DNA from: an uncultured Clostridia bacterium
GTDB lineage: Bacteria > Bacillota > Clostridia > Christensenellales > Borkfalkiaceae
Direction of reading: 5' to 3'
Length of the DNA stretch: 64,000 nt
Assembly (NCBI GenBank): GCA_944328495.1
Contig: CALVHR010000003.1
Span: 1-64,000, forward strand
Shown piece after piece: positions 32,790 to 42,214 of the stretch (position 1 is the first letter of the stretch; every line of letters begins with the position of its first letter). A model generated the notes under the pieces. It did no database searches. It was not told the origin of the DNA and was given only the letters and a program-made list of their open reading frames with translations. The position numbers and the translations under genes are program-made.

Positions 32790-34460
32790 ATGGACAAAGA
32801 GATATTGCAAAGATATGAGACATGGTTGGAAAAAGCGGAAGACGGAGCGCTGAAAGAGGAATTGGAGCGCATCCGCGCGGACGAAAAGGCGATCGAAAAT
32901 AAATTTTATAAGGAATTGCAATTCGGTACAGGCGGGCTGCGCGGAGAGATCGGTGCGGGGACGAACTGCTTAAATATTTATACGATCGGGAAAGCGACGC
33001 AGGGCGTGGCGGATTATGTAAAGAGCATGGGCGGGAAGGCGGTGGCGATCAGCTACGACAGCCGCATCAATTCGGACGTATTTGCGCGGCGGGCGGCAAG
33101 CGTGCTTGCGGGAAACGGCATACGGGTGTATCTTGTGAAAGAGCTGATGCCGACGCCGTTTTTATCGTTCGCGACGCGTTGGTTTCATGCGGACGCGGGG
33201 ATCATGATCACGGCGAGCCACAATCCCGCGAAATACAACGGATATAAAGTATACGGGAGCGACGGGTGTCAGATCACGGACGAAGCGGCGGCAAAGATCA
33301 CAAGGTACATAGAGCCGGTGGACTGCTTTGCGGTGAAGGCGGGAGATTTTGACCGATATGTAACCGAAGGAAAGATCGAATACATCAAAGAAGAGGTCGA
33401 AGAGGCATATCTTGAAGCGGTACAAAAGCAGAGCGTATGGAAGGCGGAAGGATTGAAGATCACGTATACGCCGCTGAACGGTACGGGATATCGCATTGTA
33501 CCGAAAATGCTTTCGCGAATGGGGCTGAAAGAAGTAAACATCGTGAAGGAACAGGGGAAACCGGACGGACATTTTCCGACCTGCCCGTATCCCAATCCCG
33601 AAAAGCCCGCGGCGATGGCGCTGGGGCTGGAATACGCAAGAGAGGCAGGCTCGGATATTTTGCTGGCAACCGATCCGGATGCGGACAGAGTGGGGATCGC
33701 GGTGAGGACATCGGACGGATATAAGCTGATGAGCGGGAACGAAGTGGGAGCGCTGCTGGAAGATTTTCTGTTGGCAAGGCGTCAGGAAAACGGGACGCTG
33801 CCTGCGGACGCTGTGGTGATCAAGACGATCGTGACGACGGGACTGGGCGAAAAGATCGCCGCGAAGTACGGAGCGAGAGTGATCAACGTACTGACGGGAT
33901 TCAAGTACATCGGGGAACAGATCGGCAAGCTCGAAAAAGCAGGGAAGGCGGAAAGTTTCATTCTCGGCTTCGAAGAGAGCTACGGGTACCTTGCGGGGAG
34001 CTACGTGCGCGACAAAGACGCGGTGGTGGCGGTGATGCTGATCGCGGAAATGGCGTCGTATTACAAAGAGCGAGGCAAGACGCTGTTCGAGCGGATGGAA
34101 GAGCTGTACGCGGAGTACGGGACGTACGCGCATAAATTGCTGACGTTCGAGTATGCGGGAGCGTCGGGAGCAAAGAAGATGCAGGAGCTGTTGAAGCAGC
34201 TGCGTCAGGAACAGCCGAAAGAAATTGCGGGGCTGAAAGTGGAGAGGTATGTGGACTACCTGAGCCAGACGCAACGGGAGCTGCCGAAGGCGAACGTGAT
34301 GCAGTACGATCTGGAAGGCGGCGCGCAGGCGATCGTGCGTCCCTCGGGGACGGAACCGCAGATCAAGGTGTATCTGACGGCGGCAAAGACGCCCGCGGAA
34401 AATGCGCGGGAACTTACGGAGCTGGAAAACGCGATGAAAAAACTGCTTTCGGCAGAATAA
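32790..34460 (+). CDS. Phosphohexomutase (phosphoglucomutase/phosphomannomutase)
   Basis: The 556-residue alpha-D-phosphohexomutase moves phosphate between C1 and C6 of glucose or mannose. The active Ser loop TASHNP is at 141-146, the metal loop DPDADRVG at about 294-301, the sugar-specificity loop GFEESYGYL near 391-399, and the phosphate loop RPSGTEPQIK near 513-522. Length and the GTGGLRGEIGAGTN block near residue 46 fit the PgcA-like, about 560-600 residue group. The start at 32790 follows AAGGAG. Its place between two loci that may release mannose 1-phosphate suggests it links them to glycolysis, though it may serve general glucose metabolism. Confidence 0.93.
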   Translation: MDKEILQRYETWLEKAEDGALKEELERIRADEKAIENKFYKELQFGTGGLRGEIGAGTNCLNIYTIGKATQGVADYVKSMGGKAVAISYDSRINSDVFARRAASVLAGNGIRVYLVKELMPTPFLSFATRWFHADAGIMITASHNPAKYNGYKVYGSDGCQITDEAAAKITRYIEPVDCFAVKAGDFDRYVTEGKIEYIKEEVEEAYLEAVQKQSVWKAEGLKITYTPLNGTGYRIVPKMLSRMGLKEVNIVKEQGKPDGHFPTCPYPNPEKPAAMALGLEYAREAGSDILLATDPDADRVGIAVRTSDGYKLMSGNEVGALLEDFLLARRQENGTLPADAVVIKTIVTTGLGEKIAAKYGARVINVLTGFKYIGEQIGKLEKAGKAESFILGFEESYGYLAGSYVRDKDAVVAVMLIAEMASYYKERGKTLFERMEELYAEYGTYAHKLLTFEYAGASGAKKMQELLKQLRQEQPKEIAGLKVERYVDYLSQTQRELPKANVMQYDLEGGAQAIVRPSGTEPQIKVYLTAAKTPAENARELTELENAMKKLLSAE

Positions 34461-34472
34461 TCGATCGTTTCA

Positions 34473-34517
34473 AAAAACGCGCGCGGGCGGGGATATTCCC
34501 CGCCCGCGCGCGTTTTT
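34473..34517 (+). terminator. Strong terminator after the phosphohexomutase
   Basis: A very GC-rich stem (ACGCGCGCGGGCGGGG and its complement) with a 4-base loop, an A-tract before and a T-run after. Confidence 0.95.
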
Positions 34518-34568
34518 GCGCAAAAAAAGGAAAGATGCGAAATTTCGAAATTTGTTTATCGAAATTGA

Positions 34569-34652
34569 GTAAACAACGGCGTTGTTGTTTACAAAGTTTT
34601 AAAGTTGTTTACACGATTGGGGATTGACAGGGGCATAGAGCGGCTTTATAAT
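34569..34652 (+). promoter_or_regulatory. Promoter and operator array of the second glycan locus
   Basis: TTGACA (34624-34629) and TATAAT (34647-34652) are 17 bp apart. Upstream, GTAAACAAC (34569-34577) and GTTGTTTAC (34584-34592) form a perfect 9-bp inverted repeat with a 6-bp spacer, and a third GTTGTTTAC lies at 34604-34612, 20 bp after the second. The array abuts the -35, which suits a repressor or an activator such as the adjacent LacI protein. Confidence 0.75.
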
Positions 34653-34690
34653 TTTTTTGAAAAGAGTGCAAAGCTCTGTGAGGGAACAAG

Positions 34691-35722
34691 ATGAACAAAC
34701 GAGTTACAATGGAGCAGATCGCGGAAGCTGCAAACGTTTCCAAAGGATTGGTATCACGAGCGCTGACCGACCGCTACGGTGTCAGCAACGAAATGCGTTC
34801 GTTTATCAAAATGAAGGCAACGGAGCTCGGATATGATTTCAATAAAATCAAAACCAAACAGGTGCGCAAGAAGAAATGCTGTTTGCTCATTTCTTCGCGC
34901 GTTTTGACGAGGGAATCGTACTGGCAGCCCATTATACGCCGCATGGAGGAAGAACTATCGTTTATGGGCGTAGAGCCTCATTATTTTGTGCACGGTGAAA
35001 AGCAGTTTTCGGAAGACGAACAAAAGAAATTTCGTGAAGATGATTCATGCGCATATGTAGTGATGAGCAAAAATCTCCCGTTTTTGATGCAAGAGTTGGA
35101 AAAGAAGAAAAAACCGACAGTGGTGATCGATCCGCAGTTTCACGTTTCAACAAAATTCATGCAAATCAAGACGAGTAACTATGAATCCTCATACGAAGCA
35201 GCGAAATATCTGATCGACAACGGATTGACGCATATTCTGTATTTTGGGGCAACGACATTTTCGGAAAGCTTTTCGGAACGGTATGCGGGCGTGGTGCAGT
35301 GCGTAAAAGATTTTGCGGAAGAAGGAGCAAAGCTGACGGAGTTGGATATTGACAACAGCGATTATGCGTTCGCGGCGCCGGAGAGGTTGGCTCAGATTTT
35401 GAAGACGGAAAAAATCGATGCCGTTATGTGCTGTAACGATTTGTTTGCCGTATCGGCGCTGAAAACGATCAAAGATCTGGGGTTGCGGGTGCCGGACGAT
35501 ATTTCGATCATAGGATTTGACAACACAGTGGAGTCGTATTTGGTATCACCGGAGCTTACGACGATCGAGGTTCCGCGTGAAAAGATGGGGGAAGATGCCG
35601 CAAATCTGATTATTAAGACGATCGAAACGGGAAAAGCGGATTATACTTCTCTGGTTCTGAATTGCAAACTTGTACGGCGAGAATCAGTCAGAGAGAAAGG
35701 AGAGAAGGATGAAGAGAGTTGA
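34691..35722 (+). CDS. LacI family transcriptional regulator
   Basis: The 343-residue regulator has a LacI helix-turn-helix (TMEQIAEAANVSKGLVSRAL, residues 6-25), hinge ELGYDF, then a longer than usual Lys-rich segment (IKTKQVRKKK) before the effector domain. The effector part shows ILYFGATTFSESF, AVMCCNDLFAVSAL and DISIIGFDNTVESYLVSPELTTIEV in the usual order. It heads the second locus behind the inverted-repeat array and probably controls itself and the downstream genes. Its stop overlaps the GH2 gene by 14 bases, as seen at the other LacI gene. Confidence 0.88.
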   Translation: MNKRVTMEQIAEAANVSKGLVSRALTDRYGVSNEMRSFIKMKATELGYDFNKIKTKQVRKKKCCLLISSRVLTRESYWQPIIRRMEEELSFMGVEPHYFVHGEKQFSEDEQKKFREDDSCAYVVMSKNLPFLMQELEKKKKPTVVIDPQFHVSTKFMQIKTSNYESSYEAAKYLIDNGLTHILYFGATTFSESFSERYAGVVQCVKDFAEEGAKLTELDIDNSDYAFAAPERLAQILKTEKIDAVMCCNDLFAVSALKTIKDLGLRVPDDISIIGFDNTVESYLVSPELTTIEVPREKMGEDAANLIIKTIETGKADYTSLVLNCKLVRRESVREKGEKDEES

Positions 35723-37796
35723 AAGGCTTGATTGGGAAGTCGGGAAGACGACCGATGCAGGAAAACTTCCCGAGCGATATTATGCGGCGGCAGTTCCGGG
35801 GTCGGTCCAGCTGGACGTAATGCATGCGGGGGAGCTGCCCGATTACAGGCATGGCGAACAATACCGCGCATACGACGGTCTGGAAGATTATTATTGGGTG
35901 TACCGCACGCGCCTTCCGCAGGGAAGAAATATGTTTTTGGTTTCGGGCGGCATCGATTACAGCTACAAAATTTTTGCGGATGATTGTTTGCTTTACGAAT
36001 ATGAGGGAATGCAGAAAGGATTTTCCCTGGATGTATCCGCGTATGCGGGAAAGACGCTCTGCATAAAGCTGGATCCGGCGCCTAAGGCGGCGGGACAGGA
36101 GGGGCGCGCGCAGGCAAATTTAAGCTGTAAGCCTGCGGTAAATTACGGCTGGGATTTTCAGCCCAGACTGATTCCTCTGGGCATTTGGAACGACTGCTAT
36201 ATTGAGCATCGAGGCGATACATATCTGGAAGAATCGAATATTTCCTATACGCTGAGCGAAGGGTTTGACGAAGCGCAAGTGACGCTTCGCTATCGTGTAA
36301 AGAACGGCGGGGTACGGTTTTCGTTGGACGGCGAGATCGCGGAGAGTTCCGATTCGGAAGGAAAGCTGACGCTCACGTTAAAAAATCCGAAACTGTGGTA
36401 TCCGGCGGGATATGGGGAACCGTTTCTTTACGAAGCAAAGATCGAGGCTCTGAGCGGCGGCAGGGTTTGCGATGTGCTGACGAAAAAAATCGGCTTTCGC
36501 CGTGTTCGTCTTGTCACGACGCCATACAACTGGCGCAAGGTGCATTCGCCTGTGACGCAGGCGCTCCCGCCCGTCTATCCCGAAGTGAACGGGGTAAAAG
36601 TGTTCGCGAAGGGCACGAACTGGGTTGTTCCGGATGTGTTTTATTCGGAAATGAGCCGAGAAAGGTACGAAACATATCTGCGTCTCATTCGGGATGCGAA
36701 CATGAATTTTGTGCGTTGCTGGGGTGGTTGCGGAGCGAACAAAGAACCCTTTTACGAACTTTGCGATGAATACGGCATTTTGGTCTGGCAGGAATTCCCG
36801 CTGGCGTGCAATTATTATGCGGACGATCCGCATTATCTGCAAGTTTTAGAATCGGAAGCGCGGGCGATGCTTTCGCGGATCGGCGAGCATGCGTGCTGCG
36901 CGCTCTTGGTTGGCGGAAACGAACTGTTCGAAGGCTGGAGCGGTATGACGCAGCAATCCAGGGCATTGCGAATGCTGGATAAGCTGTGTTTGGAAATGTG
37001 CCCCGATATTCCTTTCCTGATGACTTCGCCGATCATGGGCATGATACATGGCAGTTACGGATATCTGTATGCGGGGGAGGAACCGCATTTATACATACGC
37101 AATCATCCTGCGACGGCATATACAGAATTCGGAATTCCGTCGACGTCGGGATATGATGCGGTGCGCAGCGTGGTGCGCGAGGACGAAGCGGGCAAATTCG
37201 GCGGAAGCTGGGAGACGCACAAAGGATGCGGAGCATGGGAAGCGGAGCCGGAAAGCTGGGGATATTTAGGGCTTTTAAATACGCTTCTTCCGGGGAAAGA
37301 TTTGCAGGAGCGATGTAAAAATTCGCAGATCTTGCAGGGGATCTTATACCAATCGGTTTTTGAAGAGCTGCGAAGCCATAAAGAGATCTGCGGCATGGCG
37401 CTCAACTGGGATTTTGACGATTCGTGGCCGGTTGTGGCGAACAATTCTCTGGTAGAATACGGCGGAAAGCCGAAAAGAGCGTATGAATCAGTGAAACGGG
37501 CGTTGAAACCGACGGTGCTTTCTTTGCAATACGGGAGCGTTTACTGCAAAGAGGAACTGCGATTCTGTACACGCATTCTTTCGGACACTGCTGTGCAACA
37601 GGGATTGCGCGCAAAAGTAATTGTTTCGCAAAATGAAAAGAAAATGGAAAAAGTGATGTATTTCCCTGCGGACGGCGAAGAGGGAGAAAGCGCGGCATTC
37701 GATATCCATGATTTTGAATGCGGATTATTCCGAGTTTCGATTGAGGCAGAGGATGCGTCCATTGCAAATGAATACGATCTGATCAAGAGGGGGTGA
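35709..37796 (+). CDS. GH2 beta-mannosidase-like glycoside hydrolase
   Basis: The 695-residue enzyme shows the GH2 modular order: jelly-roll (residues 1-165, with WVYRTRLP and GWDFQPRLIPLGIW), Ig-like domain (about 170-270) and TIM barrel from about 275 (KVFAKGTNWVVPD, NFVRCWGGCG). The acid/base is the Glu of GGNELFEGW (about residue 404) and the nucleophile is the Glu of AYTEFGIPS (about 473). The WGG and WQEFPLACN segments are typical of beta-mannosidases, as distinct from galactosidases. No signal peptide is present, so it works in the cytosol on imported beta-mannosides. The C-terminus is somewhat short for the family. The start at 35709 follows AAAGGAGAG. Confidence 0.88.
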   Translation: MKRVERLDWEVGKTTDAGKLPERYYAAAVPGSVQLDVMHAGELPDYRHGEQYRAYDGLEDYYWVYRTRLPQGRNMFLVSGGIDYSYKIFADDCLLYEYEGMQKGFSLDVSAYAGKTLCIKLDPAPKAAGQEGRAQANLSCKPAVNYGWDFQPRLIPLGIWNDCYIEHRGDTYLEESNISYTLSEGFDEAQVTLRYRVKNGGVRFSLDGEIAESSDSEGKLTLTLKNPKLWYPAGYGEPFLYEAKIEALSGGRVCDVLTKKIGFRRVRLVTTPYNWRKVHSPVTQALPPVYPEVNGVKVFAKGTNWVVPDVFYSEMSRERYETYLRLIRDANMNFVRCWGGCGANKEPFYELCDEYGILVWQEFPLACNYYADDPHYLQVLESEARAMLSRIGEHACCALLVGGNELFEGWSGMTQQSRALRMLDKLCLEMCPDIPFLMTSPIMGMIHGSYGYLYAGEEPHLYIRNHPATAYTEFGIPSTSGYDAVRSVVREDEAGKFGGSWETHKGCGAWEAEPESWGYLGLLNTLLPGKDLQERCKNSQILQGILYQSVFEELRSHKEICGMALNWDFDDSWPVVANNSLVEYGGKPKRAYESVKRALKPTVLSLQYGSVYCKEELRFCTRILSDTAVQQGLRAKVIVSQNEKKMEKVMYFPADGEEGESAAFDIHDFECGLFRVSIEAEDASIANEYDLIKRG

Positions 37797-37802
37797 GTTT
37801 TC

Positions 37803-38630
37803 GTGCAAGAAAACAGCAGATCGCTCAGTGTAAAAGACAAGAAAAGGACGGCGCTTTGGCGGAACATCAAAAATGCGCGGTACATATATCTGATGATTAT
37901 TCCCGCAATCGTTTTTTACATTATTTTTAACTATGTTCCGATGTACGGGATCCGCATTGCGTTTCAGGATTTTTATCCGAAGCTCGGCATTTCGGGAAGC
38001 GAATCGGTAGGTTTTGCAAACTTCGAATATATCTTTGCGCAAAGCGAATTCTGGCGCGCATTTCGAAACACGATCGTTTTAAGCTTTTTCCGCATTTTGC
38101 TCGGATTTGTATTTTCGGTGGGAACAGCGCTTCTGATCAATGAAATAAGAATGCGCCGCTTTAAAAAAGTTGTGCAAACGGTGTTCACCTTTCCGCATTT
38201 TCTTTCGTGGGTCATTATTGCCGGGTTTATCAATAACCTGTTCATGAATACGGGTTCCATCAACAACTTGATCGAACTATTGGGCGGAGAGCGCATTGAC
38301 TTTTTGCAGAGCAAGGGATTTTTCTTCGGACTGCTTCTGTTTTCGGACGTATGGAAGGAAGCCGGCTGGGGAAGCATTGTCTATCTTGCCACGATGGCGG
38401 GTATCGATTCGGAATTGTATGACGCGGCGGAAATGGACGGGGCAAACCGATTCCGGCAGATGATCAGCGTAACGCTTCCGGGTATCCGCTCGACGGCGGC
38501 TGTTTTTTACGGTCATCACGGGATACGCGATGAGCCGCTCCAAATGGCCGGGGAAAAACATCATTATGGATTTCATATTGGTTACGATGTTTTTCGGCGG
38601 AGGTTTGATCCCGTATTACTACCTTATTAA
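37803..38630 (+). pseudogene. ABC transporter permease (LplB type), C-terminus lost by deletion
   Basis: Residues 1-235 match an LplB-type polysaccharide ABC permease: NYVPMYGIRIAFQDF, the membrane segments, and the EAA motif as YDAAEMDGANRFRQM followed by TLPGIRSTAAVF. After about base 38508 the frame reads unrelated residues (from YGHHGIRDEP) because the DNA is now the second permease gene in another frame. The family needs about 60-75 more residues with a last membrane helix, so this copy should not work as it stands. The breakpoint falls at GCTGTTTTTT. Either a real deletion or an assembly chimera explains it. Confidence 0.8.
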
Positions 38631-39102
38631 AGATTTGGGCCTGTACAATACGCTGGCGGTCATGATCATTCCAGGCGCGATCGATACGTATAACATGTTA
38701 TTGATTCGAAATTATTTTCAAAACCTTCCTATTTCATTGGAAGAATCGGCAAAGATCGACGGGGCGAATGACATTATTATTTTGTGGAAGATTTTTCTCC
38801 CGCTGGCGACACCGATGCTGGCAACGATCGGATTGTTTTTTGCGATCGGGCATTGGAATCAATGGTACAATGCGATGCTGTTTATTGACTCGCAGTCTTT
38901 GAAGCCGTTGCAGCTCGTGTTGCGGGAACTGGTCGTTACGAATACGACCAATTTCGGGCCCAATCCGGTCGGACGTCCGACGTTTACGGAAGGCTTGAAA
39001 ATGGCGAGCATCTTTTTCACGATCATACCTGTCATGTGTATTTATCCGTTCATACAGCGGTTTTTCGTGAAAGGACTGGTCGTGGGAGCGATCAAGGGAT
39101 AA
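38500..39102 (+). pseudogene. ABC transporter permease (YtcP type), N-terminus lost by deletion
   Basis: In its own frame the DNA reads LFFTVITGYAMSRSKWPG from 38500 and continues as the C-terminal two-thirds of a YtcP-type permease: MFFGGGLIPYYYLIKDLGLYN, the EAA motif LEESAKIDGANDIIILWKI, and the usual end FVKGLVVGAIKG. About 100-115 N-terminal residues with the first two or three membrane helices are absent and would have been in the deleted part. A shortened protein could begin at the ATG at 38530 but lacks a good ribosome site. Together with the gene at 37803 it shows that one transporter is interrupted. Confidence 0.8.
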
Positions 39103-39149
39103 TATTGCGGCATGCGCCGTACAGACAATAAAGAAAAAAGGAGATTTGT

Positions 39150-40736
39150 ATGAAAGGGATACGGAAAAGACTGTTGGCGGTACTATTCGCTTTTTGCATG
39201 GTTTTGCCGCTGTTTGCAGCGTGCGGCAAAGAAACGGGCGAGTATGACGAGTCGGGGAACGTGCGTTTGGATATAGCCAATCTGTATTTGAACGATCTCG
39301 GCGATGCGTATACGGGTTACGTAGAAGATAAGTTCAGCGTGCGCATTTCGCCGAAGGTATACAGCTGGGCGGACTGGGATTCGCAGGTGACGAGTGCCGT
39401 GAACGGCGACAATATCCCCGATGTTTTTCACTGGAATCTGGAATCGATGGTATATCCGACGTTGGAGCGTTGGGCGAAGGGCGGATCTTTGCGCGCAATA
39501 CCGGACGATATGAGTGCATATCCGAACATCAAAAAGGTATTGGACAGCGCGACGGCGATCGATAAAATGAAGGTGGACGGAAAGCTGTACTGCATTCCGC
39601 TGATGTACGATATCAATAAGCCCGAAATGGGGTACAGCAGTTTTACCTATGTGTACCGCAAGGACTGGGCGAAAGCTTTGGCGGAAAAGAACCCGTCCGA
39701 ATACGGCGATCTGTACAAAGAGGACGATGTGTACACATTCTCGGAATTCGAGCGCCTGTTGGCGGCGTTTGACAAAGAGGATATGGCGGGGAGCAACAAG
39801 ACCATTCCGCTTGCGGATGTTGAATGGGCATTCCCGTCCGTCATCAATTATTTCAAAGACGCCCCGCACGCGTATGTTCTGAACGAGCAGACGGGAAAAT
39901 TTGAATGGAACTACACGACGGCGAATTTTACGCAGGGGTTGGAAAAAGCAAAATCGTTCGTGGAAAAGGGATATTATTGGGCGGACTCGTATGCGGCGAA
40001 CGAAGGGGACGCGATGAACAAGTATAAATCGGGCGTGGTCGGGTGTTATTTTGACAATTTCACACTGACCAATTATTCGGAACTGCGCAAGAGTTTTTCT
40101 TCATCCAACCCTTCCGTCGATCTTGACGAAGGCACGGCTTTGATGCGTTTGAAACGTGATGACGGAAAGTTTGTGTACGAGGAGGCCAACAACTGGTGGT
40201 CTGCGACGCTTTTCTCTGCGGATATTTCGGATGTGCAGATGAACAAGTATTTTGAGATCATGGACTGGCTCCTTTCAGAGGAAGGCACAATGTTTGCGAC
40301 GTATGGGTTCGAAGGCACCGATTACACGGTCAAGGAAGACGGTAGTATCGAATTGCATTGGAGCAAGACAGCGGACGGCGAGTATGCGAACAAGCTCATC
40401 GGAGCGAAATACCTGCGCTATTCGATCTGTTTGAACCAGGACATTACGAGCAACGACCCGCTGATCGATGACGGGACAAAGGCGGCGCATGCGGCATGGA
40501 TCGCGGACATTGAAAAACAGATCGAGGATAACCAGGTCAAACTTCTGCCTTTGTATTCGGATATGAACTGGCTGTCTCTGCCGAATAAAAACGCGAATGC
40601 AAATCTTGTCAACCTGGCGAGCGACGCGATCATCAAGTATGTGTTCGGCGACGGCGGTTGGAGCGAATTCAACGAGAGCAACCGCAGCAAATACGAAGCG
40701 GTCGTAAACGAGATCAATACCGCGCTCGGATTGTGA
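39150..40736 (+). CDS. Substrate-binding lipoprotein (LipO type)
   Basis: The 528-residue solute-binding protein has a signal peptide with lipobox PLFAAC (Cys26) and belongs to the large binding proteins that accompany LplB/YtcP permeases. Blocks such as VNGDNIPDVFHW, DGKLYCIPLMYD, FTYVYRKDWAKALAEKNP and MDWLLSEEGTMFATYG are in the usual order. It should bind an oligosaccharide outside the cell. Its permeases just upstream appear broken, so unless that is an assembly error the protein may serve only for binding. AAAGGAGAT is the ribosome site. Confidence 0.9.
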   Translation: MKGIRKRLLAVLFAFCMVLPLFAACGKETGEYDESGNVRLDIANLYLNDLGDAYTGYVEDKFSVRISPKVYSWADWDSQVTSAVNGDNIPDVFHWNLESMVYPTLERWAKGGSLRAIPDDMSAYPNIKKVLDSATAIDKMKVDGKLYCIPLMYDINKPEMGYSSFTYVYRKDWAKALAEKNPSEYGDLYKEDDVYTFSEFERLLAAFDKEDMAGSNKTIPLADVEWAFPSVINYFKDAPHAYVLNEQTGKFEWNYTTANFTQGLEKAKSFVEKGYYWADSYAANEGDAMNKYKSGVVGCYFDNFTLTNYSELRKSFSSSNPSVDLDEGTALMRLKRDDGKFVYEEANNWWSATLFSADISDVQMNKYFEIMDWLLSEEGTMFATYGFEGTDYTVKEDGSIELHWSKTADGEYANKLIGAKYLRYSICLNQDITSNDPLIDDGTKAAHAAWIADIEKQIEDNQVKLLPLYSDMNWLSLPNKNANANLVNLASDAIIKYVFGDGGWSEFNESNRSKYEAVVNEINTALGL

Positions 40737-40753
40737 GGGAGAAGAGAGGAGAA

Positions 40754-42196
40754 ATGATGAAAAAGTTAGTATGTGTCTTTCTGGCAGTGCTTACGGCGGC
40801 GATGTTGTTCGGTTGCAGTGCGAAGACGGAGGAGGGGACGGTGCGGTTTGAACAAGTCGTGAACGAAAATGTGCAGGGGCTGGGCGTAGAATGGGATGCA
40901 TATGAGCATCCCGACGTGATCACCGATGAAAAATGGGAACGCGCGACGGCGTACATGGATAAATTGTCGCCCGCCTATATTCGCTGCGTGATCAACCTTG
41001 ACTGGGTGGTCACGAACTGGAACAAGGGCGCCTCGGAGGATGTTTCGGACGACACGTGGGAATACAACTGGGAACAGTCCAGTATCCGCAATATGTTCAA
41101 GATTCTCGACCATTGCCAAAAATCGGGTATCCGTGTCGGACTGGGTGTGTGGCGTCCCGTGGACGGATGGGATATGCAGGATTCTTCCGATGTGCGTTTT
41201 GCAAAGATCATGGCGGATATTGCCGAGGAATTGATCGTTTCGCGCGGGTATAGCTGCATTTTCGGTTTATTTTTGACCAATGAACCGAACTATCTGCCCG
41301 GCAATGATTTTCAAAAATGGAGCACGGGTGTAAAAAATACGGCGGCAGAGCTTGCGGCGCGCGGGCTTTCGGACAAGGTGAGTATTATCGGTCCGGACGC
41401 GACGTCTTATTCTGCGGCGATCACTTGGTGCGAGGATACCGTCAAAAACGTAAAAGAGCATATCGGGAATTACTCAATCCACATGTATGTAAGTGATTAC
41501 TCGGTAGACTCGGGCAGATTTGCCGAAGATATCCGCGATGTTGTAAACACGATCGAAAAAGAGGATAAAGACTTTGACAAAAAGGGCCTTATCATTTGGG
41601 AGAGCGGACTTTTGGACGGCAAAGATCCCGAATGGGACACCAACGTGCTTATCGATACGTTCGGGTTCGGGGTACGTATGGCGGACTATACCATGCAGGC
41701 GATCATGGGCGGAGCGAGCGGCGTTTCTTTTTGGGAATTTGACGATGCGATGCACTTTTTGGAAAACGGTCAGATGAAGCAATACGGCATGTTCAGTTCA
41801 CTGGGTACGGCGGCGCAGCAGGAACTGCGGCCCTGGTTCCAGTCGAGCTATCTGCTCACGCGGCTGTTTGCACCGCAGAGCAAGGTGTACGGTTGTTCGC
41901 TCAATTCCGAAAAGGATACCACTCTGCGTGCGCTTGCATCGGTTTCTTCGGATGGGAAAACGGGCGGCTATTGCGTTGTCAACCGCGGCTACGAAGAGGC
42001 GGAGGAAACGTTCTACCTGCCGCAGAAAGTGCAGGGTGAAAAGCTGTACGTGTATATTTTCGGCGAGAAGGATATGAAACTGGGCGCGGACGGGTTTATC
42101 GTACCCAACTACGAACTGGACGGAAGTTTGAACGGCACGCTGACTTTGAAGATTCCCGCAGGAAGCGCTGTTTTCGTCACAAACACGAAATATTGA
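40754..42196 (+). CDS. Lipoprotein glycoside hydrolase, clan GH-A (GH5/GH39-like)
   Basis: The 480-residue lipoprotein (lipobox MLFGC, about Cys19) carries a TIM barrel. FLTNEPNY at about residues 173-180 supplies the Asn-Glu acid/base pair of clan GH-A and LIIWESGLLDG at about 279-289 the nucleophile Glu. Upstream strands show YIRCVINLDWVV and VGLGVWRPV. The C-terminal 110 residues form a small beta domain (GYCVVNRGYEEAEETFYL). Family cannot be fixed by eye; GH5, GH30 or GH39 types are possible, and an endo- or exo-mannan/glucan activity is inferred from context. It is surface-bound. Two adjacent ATGs exist (40754, 40757) behind AGAGGAG. Confidence 0.75.
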   Translation: MMKKLVCVFLAVLTAAMLFGCSAKTEEGTVRFEQVVNENVQGLGVEWDAYEHPDVITDEKWERATAYMDKLSPAYIRCVINLDWVVTNWNKGASEDVSDDTWEYNWEQSSIRNMFKILDHCQKSGIRVGLGVWRPVDGWDMQDSSDVRFAKIMADIAEELIVSRGYSCIFGLFLTNEPNYLPGNDFQKWSTGVKNTAAELAARGLSDKVSIIGPDATSYSAAITWCEDTVKNVKEHIGNYSIHMYVSDYSVDSGRFAEDIRDVVNTIEKEDKDFDKKGLIIWESGLLDGKDPEWDTNVLIDTFGFGVRMADYTMQAIMGGASGVSFWEFDDAMHFLENGQMKQYGMFSSLGTAAQQELRPWFQSSYLLTRLFAPQSKVYGCSLNSEKDTTLRALASVSSDGKTGGYCVVNRGYEEAEETFYLPQKVQGEKLYVYIFGEKDMKLGADGFIVPNYELDGSLNGTLTLKIPAGSAVFVTNTKY

Positions 42197-42214
42197 TAAG
42201 AGGGGGAATAAAAA

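Noticed and set aside
34473..34517. Very GC-rich palindrome as a possible mobile-element end
   Set aside because: A-tract, stem, 4-base loop and T-run make an ordinary strong terminator.
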